Assembly (NCBI GenBank): GCA_003278955.1
Contig: QCCB01000001.1
Span: 1-64,000 of the forward strand
Length of the DNA: 64,000 nt
DNA from: Prochlorococcus sp. AG-347-K10
GTDB taxonomy: Bacteria > Cyanobacteriota > Cyanobacteriia > PCC-6307 > Cyanobiaceae
Direction: 5' to 3'
Position 1 is the stretch's first letter; every line of letters begins with the position of its first letter. A model generated the notes under the pieces. It did not search any database, was not told the DNA's origin, and saw nothing but the letters and a program-made list of their open reading frames with translations. Below are positions 18,679 to 27,421 of the stretch, piece by piece. The translations under genes and the position numbers were made by a program.

Positions 18679-19903
18679 GAATATCTCAATAAAAGAAGCC
18701 TTAGGCATGGCCACAAAAACATTAGTTTCGAACAAATTGAGAAGTTCGCTAACAATGCTGGGAATAATTATCGGAAATGCTTCAGTTATTACACTTGTTG
18801 GACTTGGTAGAGGTGCCCAAACATTAGCAAAAAACCAATTAAGTAATTTAGGTGCCAATGTTTTATTCATTGTTCCCGGAAATAATGACACAAGAAGAAG
18901 AGGTATTTCATTTCCTAAAAACCTAGTTTTAGAAGATGCAATCGCAATAAGCAATCAAGTACCAACAGTTAAAAAAGTAGCTCCTCAAATCTCTGCTAAC
19001 GAAATAGTACAATCAAATTCTAAAAGTTTAAATATATCAATTGCTGGAGTTACTCCTGAATTTCTTGAAGTAAGAAGCTTTGAAGTAGATAAGGGTAGAT
19101 TTTTATCAAAAAGTGATGTAAGTAGTGCAAGAAGTTATGTCGTAATAGGTCCTGATCTTAAAGACGAATTTTTCAAAGATAAATCTTCATCACTTGGAAA
19201 AAAAATCAGAATTAAAGACCACACTTATGAAATTATCGGAATATTAAAACCAAAAGGTGCTGTATTTGGAAGTAATCAAGACAAAAATGCATATATTCCA
19301 TTAACCACCATGGTCAATAGGATTACAGGGAAGGACCCTACTTATGGAGTAAGTTTAAGCTTCATTAGTGTTGAAGCGATAAATAAAAATGCAACTAGTG
19401 CTGCTAAATTTCAGATTACTAACTTATTAAGGCAAAGACATAAAATAATCAGAGATGATGACTTTGCCGTTAGATCACAAGAAGATGCATTGAATATAGT
19501 AACCAACATAACAAGTGGACTAACTTTTTTATTGGCTGGTATTGGGGCAGTATCTTTAGTGGTTGGAGGCATAGGAATCATGAATATTATGTTAGTTTCT
19601 GTAAGCGAAAGGACTGAAGAGATTGGACTAAGAAAAGCAATAGGCGCTAAACAGTCAGATATATTAGTTCAATTTTTAATTGAGGCATTGATTTTATCAA
19701 CAATTGGAGGATTAATTGGAACAACGACTGGATTATCAGGTGTTTTTCTTTTATCTCTGATAACACCTCTTCCTGCATCAGTAGGAATTACAACTACTTT
19801 ATCTACCATGATCATTTCAGGATCAATAGGTTTAATCTTTGGTGTTTTACCTGCAAAAAGAGCTTCTAAGTTAGATCCAATTGTTGCATTGAGAAGTTTA
19901 TAA
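18671..19903 (+). CDS. ABC transporter permease, MacB/FtsX type
   Basis: A 410-residue membrane protein. There is one N-terminal membrane segment after KLRSSLTMLGIIIGNAS, a MacB-like periplasmic core (~45-260), then three C-terminal helices with the FtsX-domain hallmark GGIGIMNIMLVSVSERTEEI and LRKAIGA. It fits the permeases of MacB/DevC/LolC-like exporters that move lipids, glycolipids or lipoproteins. No ATPase partner lies adjacent, so it must pair with a distant one. The ATG overlaps pyk by 8 bp, implying cotranscription. Substrate unknown. Confidence 0.88.
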   Translation: MSRNISIKEALGMATKTLVSNKLRSSLTMLGIIIGNASVITLVGLGRGAQTLAKNQLSNLGANVLFIVPGNNDTRRRGISFPKNLVLEDAIAISNQVPTVKKVAPQISANEIVQSNSKSLNISIAGVTPEFLEVRSFEVDKGRFLSKSDVSSARSYVVIGPDLKDEFFKDKSSSLGKKIRIKDHTYEIIGILKPKGAVFGSNQDKNAYIPLTTMVNRITGKDPTYGVSLSFISVEAINKNATSAAKFQITNLLRQRHKIIRDDDFAVRSQEDALNIVTNITSGLTFLLAGIGAVSLVVGGIGIMNIMLVSVSERTEEIGLRKAIGAKQSDILVQFLIEALILSTIGGLIGTTTGLSGVFLLSLITPLPASVGITTTLSTMIISGSIGLIFGVLPAKRASKLDPIVALRSL

Positions 19904-19918
19904 ATTAAATTTATAATA

Positions 19919-20488
19919 ATGCTCAATTTTTATAAATTAATTGAGATACTGGTGAGTCTTCAATCACTAGTAATAACGGCAATGTTACCTGTCTATATTC
20001 CACTGCCTTTTATATATAAATCTAGTAATAACTTTGAGTTGCCTATTACATGGCAAATTCCGACCATAATTTTATTAACACTTATATTTCATAAAAAAGT
20101 TGTTTTCAGAGCATTTTCTATATATATAATTTTGGGGCTATTTATATTTCCTGTCTTTCATCAAGGAGGTTCTATAGGTTATTTGCTCACTCCAAATTTT
20201 GGTTATTTATTAGGTTTATATCCATTAATAAAAATAATTGATAATTTAAATAATAGAAATAAAATAAAGATTGGAAACTTTTTAAAAAATGGATTTATAG
20301 CAATAGGTGCTATGCATTTAACTGGAATACTTTACAACTTCATACAAACTATATTTTACAGTCAATTTAATTTATTTTTATATAATTTAGGGAAATATTC
20401 ATTAGGTAAGATTGGATATCATTTTTTAATGCTTTTTCCACTTTTATTACTTATTAAACCTATAGAACGTTTAAAACGTAGCAAATAA
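19919..20488 (+). CDS. bioY: BioY-like membrane protein
   Basis: A 189-residue hydrophobic protein with about five or six membrane segments. The arrangement YIPLPFIYKSSNNFELPITWQ, then FPVFHQGGSIGYLLTPNFGYLLG, resembles the conserved loops of BioY, the substrate-binding subunit of ECF biotin transporters. Similarity is moderate, so biotin specificity is inference. It overlaps lspA by one base (TAATG). No ECF ATPase genes are in this window. Confidence 0.65.
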   Translation: MLNFYKLIEILVSLQSLVITAMLPVYIPLPFIYKSSNNFELPITWQIPTIILLTLIFHKKVVFRAFSIYIILGLFIFPVFHQGGSIGYLLTPNFGYLLGLYPLIKIIDNLNNRNKIKIGNFLKNGFIAIGAMHLTGILYNFIQTIFYSQFNLFLYNLGKYSLGKIGYHFLMLFPLLLLIKPIERLKRSK

Positions 20489-20946
20489 TGATTAATAAAA
20501 TACAAACAAAAATATATTTTTTATCTCTAAGTATTTTTATTGTTCTAATAGATCAATTTACGAAATATTTAATGATTTATAATAAAAAATTATTTATTAA
20601 TAAAGATTTTCTTTTATTCAAATTAGACTTTATAAAAAATTACGGGGCAGCATTTAACATATTTAGTGGTAGTAGAATATTTTTATCATTAATAAGTATT
20701 TTGTTTTCTATATTACTTGTTTATTTAATATTAAGGAAAAATAATTTAAATGCATACGAACTATGTTCTTACAGCTTTATACTTGGAGGAACTATTGGTA
20801 ATGGCATAGATAGGATATATAAAGGTTTTGTGATTGATTTTATAAATTTAAATATTATAAATTTCCCAGTATTTAATATTGCTGATATATCTATTAATAT
20901 TGGGTTCATTTTTTTACTATATAACATTTTTAAAAATAATCGATAA
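20488..20946 (+). CDS. lspA: Lipoprotein signal peptidase (signal peptidase II)
   Basis: An inner-membrane aspartyl protease that removes lipoprotein signal peptides after lipidation; 152 residues, four hydrophobic helices. Signatures are VLIDQFTKYLMI near residue 18, KNYGAAFNIFSG, the first catalytic Asp in GNGIDRIYKGFVIDFI, and the second in FNIADISINIG. Length is normal. It overlaps bioY by one base and is followed 1 bp later by the GTPase gene. Confidence 0.95.
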   Translation: MINKIQTKIYFLSLSIFIVLIDQFTKYLMIYNKKLFINKDFLLFKLDFIKNYGAAFNIFSGSRIFLSLISILFSILLVYLILRKNNLNAYELCSYSFILGGTIGNGIDRIYKGFVIDFINLNIINFPVFNIADISINIGFIFLLYNIFKNNR

Positions 20947-20947
20947 A

Positions 20948-22447
20948 ATGAATTACTTAAGATTAAAGTATATAAAATATATATTATTAATATTATTCCT
21001 ATATATTTTATTTTCGATATTTATAAGAATAGTAAATATTTATACCCTTATATTTTTAATAGTAATTATTTATATCTTTTACAATATTGATAAAAAATTA
21101 TTTAAAAAAATAGTTTATAAATTTATATATAAAAATAAAAAAAATACACTTTCATTCAAAAATACATTTGGTGCTGCCAAGATAAGTTTGGAAGGGGTCG
21201 AGAAAATTAATAAAAAAATTAACGATAAAGTAAAAGTTGAACTTTTAAATTATCAAAAAAACAAATTAGAGTCCCAATTAAAAACAGGAGATTATAAAGT
21301 TACTCTTTTTGGAGCAGGTTCCTCAGGAAAAACATCTATAGCAAGATCTTTATTAAAAAATATTGTCGGGCAAACTTCCGCAAAAATAGGAACAACAAAG
21401 CAAATTGATAGCTATAAAATTCGCATCCCAATTTTAAAAAGAAACATTAATATAGTTGATACTCCAGGTTTATTCGAGCCATCTAAATTAGGAGAAGAAA
21501 GAGAAAAAGCAACAATTATACAAGCATCAAATTCTGACTTAGTTCTCTTTGTGTTAGATCAGGACATAAATAAATACGAAAATTATTTAATTAAAGAATT
21601 ATTAAAATTAAGAAAAAAAATAATAATAGTTCTAAATAAATGCGATTTGAGGTCTAAAGATGAAAATAACATAATCAAAGAAAATATAATTTCTATAACT
21701 TCCGCCAGAAAAAATAAAATTTCTGTTGTTCAAACAATTGCTTTACCTCAACTATCTCCTTATAAAAAATTAGATGCTTTAAATTTAGTTCCAGAGGTAG
21801 GAAGTTTATTTAGAGAAATAATTGAAACGCTAGATAATAATGGTGAGGAGTTATTGGCGGATAATATTCTTTTTCGCTCAAATAAGTTAGGTATTAAAAG
21901 TAAAAATTTCGTTCAACAACAAAGATATTTAATGTCAAATAAAGTGATTAATAAATATATGTGGATAACAGGAGGAGTAATACTAGTTAATCCATTACCA
22001 GCTGTTGATTTCCTCACTACCACCTCCGTAAACCTTCAAATGATAATGGAATTATCAAAAATATATGAAATAAAGCTTACAAAAAAAGATGCAAAAGATT
22101 TAGCGACTTCATTGATAAGCGCATTGGCTAAACAAGGTATTCTAAAAGGGGGTCTCGCCATTCTTTCTCCTGCTTTAGCTACAAGCTTGACTAAAATTAT
22201 ATTATCTAAATCTATACAATCAGTTACAGCAGGCTGGTTAATAAGAATAGTAGGACTAAGTTTGATTGAATATTTTAAAAATGGGCAAGATTGGGGAGAT
22301 GGAGGAATCCAAGAAGTAGTAGATAAGATTTACAGAATAAGTAAGAGAGAGGATATATTAAACAACTTCGTAAGAGAAGCTATTTCAAAAATTGAAATGA
22401 AAAAGTATTTTAAATCAAATAAAAGTTTACCTCCATTTAATATGTAA
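20948..22447 (+). CDS. Membrane-associated GTPase with DUF697-like C-terminus
   Basis: A 499-residue protein. Two hydrophobic segments occupy residues ~10-55. An Era-like G domain follows: P-loop GAGSSGKTS at about residue 122, switch/G2 GTTKQID, G3 DTPGLFE and G4 LNKCDL near 229. The C-terminal ~180 residues, with NPLPAVDFLTTTSVNLQMI and DLATSLISALAKQGIL, match the DUF697 hydrophobic module of plastid/cyanobacterial GTPases. It may act in membrane or thylakoid biogenesis; the specific function is unknown. The ATG at 20948 was preferred over 20879, which would overlap lspA by 68 bp. Confidence 0.85.
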   Translation: MNYLRLKYIKYILLILFLYILFSIFIRIVNIYTLIFLIVIIYIFYNIDKKLFKKIVYKFIYKNKKNTLSFKNTFGAAKISLEGVEKINKKINDKVKVELLNYQKNKLESQLKTGDYKVTLFGAGSSGKTSIARSLLKNIVGQTSAKIGTTKQIDSYKIRIPILKRNINIVDTPGLFEPSKLGEEREKATIIQASNSDLVLFVLDQDINKYENYLIKELLKLRKKIIIVLNKCDLRSKDENNIIKENIISITSARKNKISVVQTIALPQLSPYKKLDALNLVPEVGSLFREIIETLDNNGEELLADNILFRSNKLGIKSKNFVQQQRYLMSNKVINKYMWITGGVILVNPLPAVDFLTTTSVNLQMIMELSKIYEIKLTKKDAKDLATSLISALAKQGILKGGLAILSPALATSLTKIILSKSIQSVTAGWLIRIVGLSLIEYFKNGQDWGDGGIQEVVDKIYRISKREDILNNFVREAISKIEMKKYFKSNKSLPPFNM

Positions 22448-22571
22448 AATTAGATAATTGATCATTTAGATAATTTCTGAAATCAAAAATAGTTATTAAT
22501 AGTAAATAAGCTATGCAAATAGCTATAGATATAAAGCCTGTTACTATTGCAATAATTTTTGGTCTACCCAT
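22437..22571 (-). CDS. Small single-helix membrane protein (44 aa), unknown
   Basis: A short frame starting MGRPKIIAIV, followed by a ~20-residue hydrophobic helix (FISIAICIAYLLLITIF) and a polar tail FRNYLNDQLSN. A second in-frame ATG lies at 22577. Its 3' end overlaps the convergent GTPase gene by 11 bp. The basic start, one helix and polar tail look like a real micro-protein, and I recall comparable short proteins in marine Synechococcus. Function unknown. It lies 10-16 bp upstream of nothing on its own strand except the decarboxylase gene end, so it may be the tail of that transcript. Confidence 0.6.
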   Translation of the reverse strand: MGRPKIIAIVTGFISIAICIAYLLLITIFDFRNYLNDQLSNFTY

Positions 22572-22580
22572 ATTCATAAG

Positions 22581-23966
22581 TTAGGCATCTAAAAGTGTCA
22601 AAAGTTCTTCAATATCAGATTCCTTTGTATTGTAATTTCCCATAACAACCCTTAAAAAATATCTACCTTTAAATTTTGGTCTAGAAAGCATAAAATTATT
22701 TTTAATTAATTCATTAACTTTAGTTTGAATCCATTTATCAGAGTCTTCTGGCTCAAGTTTCCTTGGTATAAATGAAACGATATGAAGAGGACCTGAATAT
22801 ATATCAAATTTATTTTTACTAATATTTTTTACAAAAAAATCTTTTCTTTTAATTGATGATTTTAATATTTTTTCTATTCCGTTCAGACCTAAAAAACGTA
22901 ACCCAAGCCATAGTTTGATAACCTCCGCAGGTCTAGAACCTTGTATGCCAATTTCTCCTCTATTTATAACATTTTCTTTGGAAGATATATATGGTAGTCC
23001 AGTATTAAAAGTATTTTCTAAAGTACTCATATTTGAAACTAATAACAAAGATGAAGTCTTTGTAATGCCAATGATTTTTTGTGGATTTATCGTTATCGAA
23101 TTAGCCTGACAAATATTATTTAGACCTTTTATTGGAATAGAGGTTACAGCAAAAATGCCTCCAATAGAACCATCGATATGTAACCATATATTTCTTGCTT
23201 TGCATATTTCACTTATTTCCTTAATAGGATCAATGGCTCCCCTTACAGTTGTCCCAAGGGTGGCAACAATAGCAAATATTTTTTTATTTTCTTTTGTACA
23301 TTTATCTAAAGAATTTATGAGTTCGTTTATGTCCATTCTTCCTTGATTATCAGTTTTGATCCTGACAAGATTGATAGTATCAAGACCCATTACTTTAATA
23401 CATTTAACGAAGGAAGAATGAGCATCTTCACTAACAAGTAATACTGAATTAGGATTTGTTGCTAATCCAGCATTATTTCTAGCTGCTATAAGGGCATTAA
23501 GATTACTTAATGTACCTCCGCTAGCAGCTATACCTCCTGAGAGATCATTAAACCCTATTTTCTTGGCAAACCATTTGCATAATGATTCCTCAAGCAAAGT
23601 TACACTTGGTGATAACTCGTAAGCGAGGAGATTATTATTTAAACCAGCAGCAATTAAATCTCCCAAAATAGAGAAAATTAAAGGTGGGGGATCAAGGTGA
23701 GCTAGTGAACCAGGATGAACGGGATTAAATGAATTATTCAAAAGAGATTCAATCTCAGAAAACAAATCTTCTTCAGAGTTACCATCTTCCGATGGCATAA
23801 TGCACTTGAAATCCTCATCAAAAGGTAGAGGACCATTTTTATCAGCTTTAGAGTACCAGTCACAAAGAGCTTGACTTGCTCTATTCAGAAGAGTAATCAA
23901 TTTGTCATTAGTCCCTAAATATGTGGGGAAATATGTATCTTTATTATTAATTAAATCTTCAGCCAT
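22581..23966 (-). CDS. PLP-dependent group II decarboxylase
   Basis: A fold type I PLP decarboxylase of 461 residues, related to aromatic-L-amino-acid, glutamate and 2,4-diaminobutyrate decarboxylases. Blocks include NPVHPGSLAHLDPPP, SLCKWFAKKIGF, GGIAASGGTLSNLNALIAAR, VATLGTTVRGAIDPI, IHIDGS-like WLHIDGSIGG, and the PLP lysine in TINPQKIIG. The family usually has His-Lys here; this protein has Gln-Lys. Substrate not determinable. It is divergent from tadA by 43 bp. Confidence 0.85.
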   Translation of the reverse strand: MAEDLINNKDTYFPTYLGTNDKLITLLNRASQALCDWYSKADKNGPLPFDEDFKCIMPSEDGNSEEDLFSEIESLLNNSFNPVHPGSLAHLDPPPLIFSILGDLIAAGLNNNLLAYELSPSVTLLEESLCKWFAKKIGFNDLSGGIAASGGTLSNLNALIAARNNAGLATNPNSVLLVSEDAHSSFVKCIKVMGLDTINLVRIKTDNQGRMDINELINSLDKCTKENKKIFAIVATLGTTVRGAIDPIKEISEICKARNIWLHIDGSIGGIFAVTSIPIKGLNNICQANSITINPQKIIGITKTSSLLLVSNMSTLENTFNTGLPYISSKENVINRGEIGIQGSRPAEVIKLWLGLRFLGLNGIEKILKSSIKRKDFFVKNISKNKFDIYSGPLHIVSFIPRKLEPEDSDKWIQTKVNELIKNNFMLSRPKFKGRYFLRVVMGNYNTKESDIEELLTLLDA

Positions 23967-24009
23967 CAGATAAGATATCTATTAATAATTCTATTCTCAA
24001 TATTGATAA

Positions 24010-24525
24010 ATGAGATATATTTTTGAAAATGGAAATAGTAATAAAGATCAACAAAATAAAACAAATAATTCAAATTACACTTTGTGGATGAATTCGATAT
24101 TAAGAAGATCAAAAGATATTGAAAAAGTTGAGCTACCAATCTGTTCAATAATTTTAGATGAGAGAGGAAGATGTATCGGGAGAGGGGTTAACAGGAGGAA
24201 TATACATAAAGACCCATTAGGTCATGCTGAGATAATGGCGCTTAGGCAGGCATCTCTAATAAAAAATGATTGGAGATTTAATGAATGTACTATTATCACA
24301 AATCTTGAACCTTGTACTATGTGTTCCTCTGCTCTTATTCAAGCGCGGATGGGTAAAGTAATTTTCGGGGCTTACGATAAGAAAAGAGGTGGATTGGGAG
24401 GTTCAATCGACCTATCAAAACATGAAAGTGCTCATCACAAAATGGAAATTGTAGGAGGTATTTTAGAAGACGAATGCAGTCAAATTTTAAAGCTATGGTT
24501 TAAAAAGTTGAGGTCTCAAAAATAG
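24010..24525 (+). CDS. tadA: tRNA-specific adenosine deaminase
   Basis: Zinc deaminase that converts A34 to inosine in tRNA-Arg(ACG). It has 171 residues. The catalytic motif HAEIMALRQA and the zinc-binding PCTMCSSALIQARMGKV are intact, and KRGGLGGSIDL follows. The ATG at 24010 gives an Asn-rich ~20-residue leader before the first helix YTLWMNSILRRS; an internal ATG at 24088 would cut that helix. The 3' end overlaps the convergent aminotransferase gene by 26 bp. Confidence 0.92.
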   Translation: MRYIFENGNSNKDQQNKTNNSNYTLWMNSILRRSKDIEKVELPICSIILDERGRCIGRGVNRRNIHKDPLGHAEIMALRQASLIKNDWRFNECTIITNLEPCTMCSSALIQARMGKVIFGAYDKKRGGLGGSIDLSKHESAHHKMEIVGGILEDECSQILKLWFKKLRSQK

Positions 24526-25684
24526 AATATTTTTTTAACTCAGTATCAAATAGGTTTAATAATCTATCAACATTCTCCTCACTTGAGTTGAAGCCCATCA
24601 ATCCTATGCGCCATACCTTACCAGACAATTCTCCAAGTCCATTCCCTATTTCTATTCCAAAGTTTCTTAAAAGATGATTTCTAAAACCATCACCATCAAC
24701 TGCTGGAGGTATTTTAACTGTGGTTAAAGTTGGCAATCTATAATCCTCTGATACATGTAATTCCATTCCAAGACTTTCTAAGCCATTCCACAGTTTCTTT
24801 GCATTAGTATTATGTCTATTCCAAACATTTTCTAAACCCTCATTCGCAATTAATCGTAAACCTTCACGAATAGCAAAATTCATATTTACGGGGGCAGTAT
24901 GATGGTAAACGCGATCAGAACCCCAATATTTATTTAATAGAGATAAATCTAAATACCAGTTAGGCACTTTTGTTTTTCTTGAAGTTAGTTTTTCTTCAGC
25001 TCTTTTATTCATCGTAAAAGGGCTTAATCCTGGGGGACAACTTAATCCCTTTTGGCTACAACTGTATGCTAGATCAATTTTCCATTCATCAATCAATAAT
25101 TCAAGAGCTCCAAGAGAAGTAACTGCATCAACTAAAAACAAGCAGTTATTTTTTCTACATATATCCCCAATACCATCAAGAGGTTGTAAAACACCACTTG
25201 ATGTTTCAGCATGAACAATAGCAAAAATTGCTGGCTTTTTAGTTTCTATTTCATACTTGATTTCTTCATAAGAAAAGGATTCACCCCAAGGTTTTTGAAT
25301 TACAGATACATCTGCTTTATATCTTGTTGCCATATCAACAAGTCTGTCTCCAAAATATCCTTTTTTTGCGATAAGAATTTTTTCTCCTTCCTCAATAAAA
25401 TTAGCTATTGATGCTTCCATCGCTGCACTTCCAGTACCACTCATTGGAAGAGTCAAACGATTATTACATTGCCAGGTATACCTAAGAAGTTGTTGAACAT
25501 CAGACATCAATGAGATATATGCTTCATCTAAATGACCAATAGGATTTAAAGAAAGAGCGCTTAAGACCTCTGGATGAGCATTTGAAGGACCAGGACCTAA
25601 TAAAAGTCTGGAGGGAACATAAGTCTTTGTGAAATGAGATAAATTCTCTTTACTTAAAGCCGGAATAAGTTTTGCTTCTGTCAA
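24500..25684 (-). CDS. Alanine/serine-glyoxylate aminotransferase (class V)
   Basis: A PLP enzyme of 394 residues, probably converting glyoxylate to glycine in photorespiration. Motifs are LLLGPGPSNAHPEVL near residue 27, MSGTGSAAMEASIANF, VHAETSSGVLQPLDGI, FLVDAVTSLGALEL and the PLP lysine in CSQKGLSCPPGLS. Length fits the AGT/SGT family. It is divergent from glnA, which would suit coupling of photorespiratory glycine and nitrogen handling, but a shared control is inference. Confidence 0.9.
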   Translation of the reverse strand: MTEAKLIPALSKENLSHFTKTYVPSRLLLGPGPSNAHPEVLSALSLNPIGHLDEAYISLMSDVQQLLRYTWQCNNRLTLPMSGTGSAAMEASIANFIEEGEKILIAKKGYFGDRLVDMATRYKADVSVIQKPWGESFSYEEIKYEIETKKPAIFAIVHAETSSGVLQPLDGIGDICRKNNCLFLVDAVTSLGALELLIDEWKIDLAYSCSQKGLSCPPGLSPFTMNKRAEEKLTSRKTKVPNWYLDLSLLNKYWGSDRVYHHTAPVNMNFAIREGLRLIANEGLENVWNRHNTNAKKLWNGLESLGMELHVSEDYRLPTLTTVKIPPAVDGDGFRNHLLRNFGIEIGNGLGELSGKVWRIGLMGFNSSEENVDRLLNLFDTELKKYSIFETSTF

Positions 25685-25716
25685 AGAATTACATTCAATT
25701 ACTTTTAAATTAGACT

Positions 25717-25739
25717 AATATCGACACTTAAGCGATATT
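25717..25739. repeat. Inverted repeat between the aminotransferase gene and glnA
   Basis: AATATCG and CGATATT form a 7-bp perfect inverted repeat with a 9-base spacer, 33 bp upstream of the aminotransferase start and ~180 bp upstream of glnA. No T-run follows on either strand. It could be an operator between divergent promoters or chance in AT-rich DNA. Confidence 0.3.
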
Positions 25740-25833
25740 TATTTAAAGAAATTAATTCAATTTAAATAATTAAGTAAATAATTATTAAAGTTATGACTTG
25801 AAACACTAAAAGAAGACATTAAGTGCTGAAAAA

Positions 25834-25875
25834 GTTACCGTTGATACATAACAAGAATCGTCAAGTAATTAATTT
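25834..25875 (+). promoter_or_regulatory. Likely NtcA-activated promoter of glnA
   Basis: GTT-N8-TAC lies at 25834-25847 and, after exactly 22 bases, TAATTT (TAN3T) lies at 25870-25875. The NtcA class II promoter consensus is GTA-N8-TAC-N22-TAN3T, so there is one mismatch (GTT for GTA). glnA is a classical NtcA target in cyanobacteria. Transcription would start near 25882, leaving a leader of only ~16 bases before the ATG. Confidence 0.6.
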
Positions 25876-25897
25876 CATAAAAGGTATCTCAAAATTT

Positions 25898-27319
25898 ATG
25901 TCTAAGTCTCCACAAGATGTTTTAAGTCAAATTAAAGATGAAGGAATTGAGCTCATCGATTTAAAATTCACTGATATTCATGGAAAATGGCAACATTTAA
26001 CTCTTACATCAGACATGATAGAGGAGGATTCCTTTACAGAAGGCTTAGCATTTGATGGTTCATCAATAAGAGGTTGGAAAGCAATTAATGCTTCGGATAT
26101 GTCAATGGTTCCCGATGCAAGTACAGCTTGGATAGATCCTTTTTACAAACATAAAACCCTAAGTATGATTTGCTCTATTCAAGAGCCAAGAAGCGGGGAA
26201 CCTTATGACAGATGTCCAAGAGCTTTAGCTCAAAAAGCATTAAAATATTTAGACTCAACTGGTATAGCAGATACTGCATTTTTTGGACCAGAACCAGAAT
26301 TCTTTTTATTTGATGATGTTAGATATGACTCTAAAGAAGGAGGTTGTTTTTATAGTGTAGATACTATTGAAGCGCCATGGAATACAGGGAGAATTGAAGA
26401 AGGGGGAAACTTGGGATACAAAATACAATATAAAGAAGGATATTTTCCGGTAGCTCCAAATGATACTGCGCAAGATATCAGATCTGAGATGCTTCTTCTT
26501 ATGGGCGAACTTGGAATCCCCACAGAGAAACATCACCATGAAGTTGCTGGTGCAGGACAACACGAGCTTGGAATGAAATTTGATTCGTTAATAAATGCCG
26601 CTGATAATGTTATGACTTATAAATACGTTGTCAGAAATGTTGCAAAAAAATATGGAAAAACTGCAACATTTATGCCCAAGCCTGTTTTTAACGATAACGG
26701 AACCGGAATGCATGTTCACCAAAGTTTATGGAAGAGTGGGCAGCCACTATTTTTTGGTGAAGGTGCATATGCAAATTTATCTCAAACAGCAAGATGGTAC
26801 ATCGGAGGAATACTTAAACATGCGCCATCATTCCTGGCATTTACTAATCCAACTACAAATAGTTATAAACGATTGGTTCCTGGATTTGAAGCACCTGTAA
26901 ATCTAGTTTATTCTGAGGGTAATAGATCAGCTGCAGTAAGAATACCTTTAACAGGTCCAAGCCCTAAAGCTAAAAGATTAGAATTTAGATCAGGAGACGC
27001 ACTTGCTAATCCTTACTTAGCATTCTCTGTAATGATGCTTGCTGGTATTGATGGAATTAAGAATCAAATTGATCCTGGAGATGGAGTAGATGTAGATTTA
27101 TTTGAACTTCCAGCGGATGAACTTGCAAAAATAGATACAGTACCCTCATCTCTAAATGACTCACTAAATGCGCTAAAAGCAGATAAGGATTATCTATTGG
27201 CTGGTGGAGTATTTACTGAAGATTTTATTGATAACTTTATCGATATAAAGTATGAAGAGGTGCAACAACTTAGACAAAGGCCTCATCCCCATGAATTCTT
27301 CATGTATTACGATGCATAA
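25898..27319 (+). CDS. glnA: Glutamine synthetase type I
   Basis: ATP-dependent ligation of ammonium to glutamate, the main entry of nitrogen; dodecameric, cytosolic. It has 473 residues. Motifs include [57 protein letters not shown] and NRSAAVRIP. The start is the ATG at 25898 (MSKSPQDVL), the family start; an in-frame TTG-type extension from 25823 would run through the promoter. The loop that carries the adenylylated Tyr in enterobacterial enzymes (NLYDLP) reads DLFELP here, with Phe. A strong terminator follows. Confidence 0.97.
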   Translation: MSKSPQDVLSQIKDEGIELIDLKFTDIHGKWQHLTLTSDMIEEDSFTEGLAFDGSSIRGWKAINASDMSMVPDASTAWIDPFYKHKTLSMICSIQEPRSGEPYDRCPRALAQKALKYLDSTGIADTAFFGPEPEFFLFDDVRYDSKEGGCFYSVDTIEAPWNTGRIEEGGNLGYKIQYKEGYFPVAPNDTAQDIRSEMLLLMGELGIPTEKHHHEVAGAGQHELGMKFDSLINAADNVMTYKYVVRNVAKKYGKTATFMPKPVFNDNGTGMHVHQSLWKSGQPLFFGEGAYANLSQTARWYIGGILKHAPSFLAFTNPTTNSYKRLVPGFEAPVNLVYSEGNRSAAVRIPLTGPSPKAKRLEFRSGDALANPYLAFSVMMLAGIDGIKNQIDPGDGVDVDLFELPADELAKIDTVPSSLNDSLNALKADKDYLLAGGVFTEDFIDNFIDIKYEEVQQLRQRPHPHEFFMYYDA

Positions 27320-27344
27320 TTAAAATAACTCATAAGTTTAAATT

Positions 27345-27394
27345 AATCAATTTGAGAAATATCACAAAATATTCTCAAATTGATTTTTTTTTTG
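27345..27394 (+). terminator. Rho-independent terminator of glnA
   Basis: A 14-bp perfect stem (27345-27358 with 27372-27385, core AATCAATTTGAGAA and its complement) encloses a 13-base loop and is followed by a run of about ten T. This is the clearest intrinsic terminator in the window, 25 bp after the glnA stop. Confidence 0.9.
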
Positions 27395-27421
27395 TTGGAA
27401 TATAGATATATAAATTGAAAA

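Noticed and set aside
20879..20947. Extended start of the GTPase gene at 20879
   Set aside because: It would overlap lspA by 68 bp; ATG 20948 directly after the lspA stop is the natural start.
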